Shown one piece after another: positions 42,134 to 45,661 of a DNA stretch of 45,661 nt. Source of the stretch: Burkholderiales bacterium (GTDB taxonomy: Bacteria; Pseudomonadota; Gammaproteobacteria; Burkholderiales; Casimicrobiaceae); contig JADZAQ010000073.1 of NCBI GenBank assembly GCA_020852555.1, positions 1-45,661 of the forward strand, given 5' to 3'. Numbering within the stretch: the first letter of the stretch is position 1; every line of letters starts with the position of its first letter. Position numbers and translations under genes: made by a program. The notes beneath the pieces were generated by a model that had not been told where the DNA came from, searched no databases, and saw only the letters and a program-made list of their open reading frames with translations.

Positions 42134-44650
42134 TCATTCGGCTTGCGCCTTCGCCTTCATGGCAGCTTCGAGCTTCGCCACCTCGGCGGGCGAAAGCTGC
42201 GGCCGGTCGAGTTTGATCGTCAGCTTGTTGAGTTTCGCGGTCAGCGGAAACGGCGGCTGGTAGTCGGCGTCGTTCACGCCGGTGAGGGTATCGGATCCTA
42301 CGTCGAAGCTCTCGTCCCACTGCAGGATCATCGGCAGCGTGCGCTTCATCTCCTTGGTGTCCACCACCTTGCCGTCGACCTTGAGCGTCCCCACGCCCGG
42401 TCGCCCGATGCCGCTGAAGTCGTTGAAGGCGAGCGTACCGGCACCCGTGCCATCATATCTGAAGTCGAACTCGACGCTGTGCCGGCCGGGGGTGACCGCC
42501 TCGGCGCCTTCCCACTTCAGGCGTTCGAGGTCGACCATGTTCCACAGCCACACGGGCTTCCCCTTGAGCAGGTAGAAGCCGTAGCCGGCGAAGCGCCCGC
42601 CCGAGGTCACGATCATCCCCTCGGCGCCCCCTTGCGGCACTTCGATGTCGGCGGTCACGGTGTAGCTGGTGTTGAGCAGCAGCGGCGAGTCGCCCTGCGG
42701 CAAGCCGGTCATCGGCCGCGTGTAGACGAACTCGCTGCGCCCGGCGGTGATGTTGGGCCGTGGCGCGACGATGCGCGCGGCGACCGACGCGTCGAGCGGG
42801 AACACCTCGTGCTTCTTCGCCTCGGCGAAGAACTTCGCCCGCAGCTCCTTGACCTTCTGCGGGTGCTTCGCGGCGACGTCGTCGGTCTGGCTGAAGTCGG
42901 CCCTGAGATCGTAGAGCTGGAACACCTGGCGGTTGAGAGGATCGGGGTTGGCGGGACCGAAGGCCTGCCACGGCGCCCGGTTGACCTTGGTGGAGAGCAG
43001 CCAGCCGTCGTCGTAGAGCGCGTACTGGCCCATCATCTCGAAGTACTGCGTCTTGTGGCGCGCGGGCGCGTTCGCATTCTTCGCGTCGAAGGTGTAGAGG
43101 AAGCTCGTCCCCTCGATCGGCGCCTGCGCGATGCCGTCGACGACCTTCGGCGCGCGGATGCCCGCCGCCTCGAGGATCGTCGGGACCACGTCGATCACGT
43201 GCACGAACTGCTCGCGCAAGCCCCCCTTGTCCTTGATTCGCGCCGGCCACGAGACGACCATGTTCTGGTTGATCCCACCCAGGCGCGAGGCATTCTGCTT
43301 GAACCAGTCGAAGGGCGTGTCGAACGCCCACGACCAGCCCGCGGACATGTGGTTGTAGGTGGCTTCGGTGCCCCAGACGTCGTAGAACTTCAACTGCACT
43401 TCGGCCGGCAGCTCGTTCAGGCCGTTGAAGAACGCGACTTCGTTGGGGGTGCCCAACGGGCCCCCCTCGGCGCTGGTGCCGTTGTCGCCATTGATGTAGA
43501 TGACGAGCGTATTGTCGAGCCGGCCCAGGTCCTGGAAGTGCTGGACGACGCGGCCGATCTCGTAGTCGTCGTACGCGGCATAGGCGGCAAACACCTCGAC
43601 CTGCCGGATGAAGAGCTTCTTCTCATCCGCCGTCAGCTGATCCCAGGGCTTCAGTATCTCCTTCGGCCAGGGCGCAAGCTTGGTGTCCTTGGGGATCACG
43701 CCGAGCTTCTTCTGGTTCTCGAAGATCCGCTCGCGCAGCTTCTCGTAGCCGTCGTCGAAGAGGTGCATCGCGGCGATCTTGTCGACCCACTCCTTCGTCG
43801 GGTGGTGCGGCGCGTGGGTCGCCCCCGGCGTGTATTTGATGAAGATCGGCTTCGCGGGGTCGATCTGGTGCATCCGCGTCATGTAATCGATGGCGTCGTC
43901 GGCCATGGCGGTGACGAGGTTCCAGGTGCCCGGCGGCTTGCCCGCGAACGGATAGATCTGCGTTGTGTTGCGGAAGAGATTGGGTTGCCACTGGTTGGCG
44001 TCGCCGCCGATGAAGCCGTAGAAGTACTCGAAGCCCATGCCGATCGGCCACTGATCGAACGGTCCCACCTGACTCGCCGCGAAGGCCGGGACGTTGTGGT
44101 CCTTGCCGAACCAGGCGGTCGCGTAGCCGTTGTCCTTGAGCATCCGGCCGATGGTCGCCTTGTCCCGCGGAATGATGCTGTTGTAGCCGGGGAAGCCCGT
44201 CGATTGTTCGGAGATGACGCCGAAGCCGACCGAGTGGTGGTTGCGGCCGGTGAGCAGCGCGGCGCGCGTCGGCGAGCACAGCGCCGTCGAGAACATGCGG
44301 TTGTAGCGCAGCCCCTCGCTGGCGAGGCGGTCCATCGTCGGCGTCGGGATCACGCCGCCGAAAGTGCTCGGGACGCCGAAGCCCGCATCGTCGGTCATGA
44401 CGAGGAGCACGTTCGGCGCACCCTTCGGCGGCACCACGCGTGGCGGCCACCAGGGCTTGCTCTGCAGCGCGCCGTCCTTGATGACGCCACCGAACCTGGG
44501 ATCGGGCGGCGGGAGCTGCCGACCGTCGACCGACATCGTCGCGGACGGCGAGCCCAGCGTGCCGTATACCTGCTGCGCCTCCACTGCCGATGCCACGAGC
44601 ACGCCGCTCGCGAGCATCGCCAGCCATACCCTTCGGTGCTTGCTGCGCAT
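42134..44650 (-). CDS. Cys-type sulfatase (arylsulfatase family), exported
   Basis: 838-residue sulfatase, much longer than the 500-residue minimum because of a C-terminal beta-rich extension (from about residue 600). A signal peptide (ending near SAVEA-QQVYG) is followed by a GTLGSPSAT segment, the metal site LVMTDD (D87, D88), and the catalytic motif C125-S-P-T-R, followed by GRNHHS. A second metal loop is YINGDNG. The Cys should be turned to formylglycine by the operon's radical SAM protein. The ATG at 44650 has AGGAG eight bases upstream; an ATG at 44668 also has one and would add six residues. It is the first gene of a sulfatase-barrel-maturase-patatin operon divergent from an AraC-type regulator. 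The substrate is unknown; aryl, steroid and alkyl sulfates are possible. Confidence 0.93.
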   Translation of the reverse strand: MRSKHRRVWLAMLASGVLVASAVEAQQVYGTLGSPSATMSVDGRQLPPPDPRFGGVIKDGALQSKPWWPPRVVPPKGAPNVLLVMTDDAGFGVPSTFGGVIPTPTMDRLASEGLRYNRMFSTALCSPTRAALLTGRNHHSVGFGVISEQSTGFPGYNSIIPRDKATIGRMLKDNGYATAWFGKDHNVPAFAASQVGPFDQWPIGMGFEYFYGFIGGDANQWQPNLFRNTTQIYPFAGKPPGTWNLVTAMADDAIDYMTRMHQIDPAKPIFIKYTPGATHAPHHPTKEWVDKIAAMHLFDDGYEKLRERIFENQKKLGVIPKDTKLAPWPKEILKPWDQLTADEKKLFIRQVEVFAAYAAYDDYEIGRVVQHFQDLGRLDNTLVIYINGDNGTSAEGGPLGTPNEVAFFNGLNELPAEVQLKFYDVWGTEATYNHMSAGWSWAFDTPFDWFKQNASRLGGINQNMVVSWPARIKDKGGLREQFVHVIDVVPTILEAAGIRAPKVVDGIAQAPIEGTSFLYTFDAKNANAPARHKTQYFEMMGQYALYDDGWLLSTKVNRAPWQAFGPANPDPLNRQVFQLYDLRADFSQTDDVAAKHPQKVKELRAKFFAEAKKHEVFPLDASVAARIVAPRPNITAGRSEFVYTRPMTGLPQGDSPLLLNTSYTVTADIEVPQGGAEGMIVTSGGRFAGYGFYLLKGKPVWLWNMVDLERLKWEGAEAVTPGRHSVEFDFRYDGTGAGTLAFNDFSGIGRPGVGTLKVDGKVVDTKEMKRTLPMILQWDESFDVGSDTLTGVNDADYQPPFPLTAKLNKLTIKLDRPQLSPAEVAKLEAAMKAKAQAE

Positions 44651-44711
44651 GGTTGCTCTCCTGCTCATGGCGTTTCGACTCCTGAATGGGGTGCGAGCGG
44701 CGTGCTTGGAC

Positions 44712-44741
44712 ATCCCGGATGGTCGCGAACTATCGCGGATG
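44712..44741. promoter_or_regulatory. Direct repeats in the sulfatase/AraC intergenic region
   Basis: ATCCCGGATG (44712-44721) and ATCGCGGATG (44732-44741) match at nine of ten bases and are exactly 20 bp apart, so they face the same side of the helix. AraC-family proteins often bind direct repeats spaced about two turns. The pair lies between the divergent sulfatase and regulator starts and is a candidate operator. Confidence 0.45.
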
Positions 44742-44815
44742 CCGCCAACAGCCGCTTGGCAAAGTGCGACAGCCGTCATACATTTCCTGCCATCGGACGA
44801 TCGAGGGGGGACGAC

Positions 44816-45661
44816 GTGAAGGCCGTAGCGGAGGGCATCAAGACACCCGCGTTCGCTCGGGTGCCGAGCGGCATGATCCGAGCCGGGGTGATCCAGGGAA
44901 TTCCGCGGCTCCTGGCCGCGAAGGGCATCGCGGTCGCTCCGGTTGTCGAGGCCGTCGGCCTGCCCGCTGCGACCTTCGCCGACGCGGACGTTGCGCTGCC
45001 GGTAGGCGTCGTCGGTGAACTCCTCGCCTGCTGCGCCGAAGCGACGAACGACCCCCATTTCGGATTGCACGCGGGTCAACTCGCCGGCCTGCCATCGTTC
45101 GGTGTCGACGGCTTCGTCGTGCAGAACTCGCCCGACGTGGCGACCGCGCTGCGCAACCTGGAACGGCATCTGGCGTTCCACGACCGGGCGGGGATCGTCA
45201 GCGTGACCGTCCAGCACGATGCCGCAGCGCTCGTCTACGAGTTGACACGAACCGATGTCCCGGGCCGGGTGCACATCCTGGGTGGCGCGATGGCCATCGC
45301 TTGCAACCTGATGCGTGCGCTGTGCGGCGAGGCGTGGACGCCGCAGGAAGCATGGTTCGCGTTTCGCAAGCCAGTCGACGTGGGGCCGTATCGCCGCTTC
45401 TTCCGGGCGCCGGTACGCTTCGATGCGGATGCCTGCATGCTGCTGTTTCCGGCGGCAACGCTCGCCCAGCCCGTCGTGGGTGCGAACCCTGTGCTGTATC
45501 GCATCCTCGAGGGCGAACTGTGCGGCGCGGAGGACAAGGCGACCACACCGTTCGCCGAACGACTCGCCTGCCTCGTGCGGCGCACGCTGGGGTCAGGGGG
45601 GGCGTCGCTCGAGCGGGTGGCCGCGCTGCTGGCGATGCACCCACGCACGCTCAACCGGCGC
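44816..45661 (+). CDS. AraC-family transcriptional regulator, C-terminus cut by window end
   Basis: 282 visible residues of an AraC-type regulator. The N-terminal 190-residue region (GIPRLLAAKGIAV; NDPHFGLHAGQ; AFRKPVDVGPYRRFF) matches the arabinose-binding-like domain found in the OruR/VirS-type branch. The last residues (LERVAALLAMHPRTLNRR) are the first helix-turn-helix of the C-terminal domain, so only about 60 residues are missing. The start is taken as GTG 44816 after a GAGGGGGG ribosome site; an ATG at 44873 is the alternative. It is divergent from the sulfatase operon with 165 bp between start codons, and most likely controls it in response to a small hydrophobic effector. Confidence 0.85.
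   Translation, partial: MKAVAEGIKTPAFARVPSGMIRAGVIQGIPRLLAAKGIAVAPVVEAVGLPAATFADADVALPVGVVGELLACCAEATNDPHFGLHAGQLAGLPSFGVDGFVVQNSPDVATALRNLERHLAFHDRAGIVSVTVQHDAAALVYELTRTDVPGRVHILGGAMAIACNLMRALCGEAWTPQEAWFAFRKPVDVGPYRRFFRAPVRFDADACMLLFPAATLAQPVVGANPVLYRILEGELCGAEDKATTPFAERLACLVRRTLGSGGASLERVAALLAMHPRTLNRR

Noticed and set aside
44803-44815. G6 run before the AraC-type gene as a copy of the promoter box
   Set aside because: There is no matching C-run and it is directly before the GTG, so it is the ribosome-binding site.
42134-45274. N-terminal extension of the sulfatase frame upstream to 45274
   Set aside because: The extra residues are antisense to the AraC-type gene, while a signal peptide with a ribosome site begins at 44650.

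Overview
The window is GC-rich DNA of a Gram-negative proteobacterium: it encodes several outer-membrane barrels, signal peptides, a lipoprotein and an RND permease, and uses GTG starts and tightly packed operons. The gene content (MalT/AlkS-like regulator, DUF1302/DUF1329 pair, DUF1254/DUF1214, DUF2092, AlkK-like ligase) fits a beta- or gammaproteobacterium, and I lean towards Burkholderiales-like. That placement is inference. I see no rRNA, tRNA, CRISPR array, insertion sequence or phage gene.

Positions 1-29261 hold a lipid or hydrophobic-acid catabolic region. After a truncated HerA-like ATPase gene (minus strand) comes a GST-like gene divergent from a ThDP-dependent enzyme, then a thiolase divergent from a four-gene envelope unit (DUF1302 barrel, DUF1329, YCF48 repeat protein, RND/MMPL permease). 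Next are a large MalT/AlkS-type regulator and a second GST-like gene, divergent from an AMP-forming acyl-CoA ligase and an HSL-type hydrolase. A nine-gene plus-strand unit follows (19730-29261): acyl-CoA dehydrogenase, Rossmann reductase, second ligase, 4-TM protein, SDR, WS/DGAT acyltransferase, DUF1254/DUF1214 protein, ICMT-like methyltransferase and a second 4-TM protein. Many of its genes overlap by ATGA or GTGA.

Positions 29683-38292 are minus-strand envelope genes: two copies of a tiny secreted peptide (50-52 aa), a Gly/Ser/His-repeat protein, a DUF2092 protein, a small periplasmic protein, a phospholipase-D-like protein, an MsbA-like ABC exporter, a SYLF lipid-binding protein and an outer-membrane barrel. 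Gene debris, including an N-terminally deleted copy of the DUF1254/DUF1214 gene, lies among them. Positions 38414-44650 form a minus-strand operon of sulfatase, outer-membrane barrel, radical-SAM sulfatase maturase and patatin-like lipoprotein. An AraC-family regulator, cut by the window end, is divergent from it.

The main non-coding observation is a recurring box (ACCC or CCCC, 5-8 nt, then a run of 5-7 G) seen seven times. Each copy points at a downstream gene: the ThDP enzyme, the thiolase, the DUF1302 unit, the first ligase, the acyl-CoA dehydrogenase operon and both tiny peptides. Its G-rich character suits a MalT-type activator, and the only such regulator here is encoded in the middle of the cluster. 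The working model, by inference, is one regulon for uptake or export, CoA activation and oxidation of an unidentified hydrophobic acid, with the tiny peptides possibly included.
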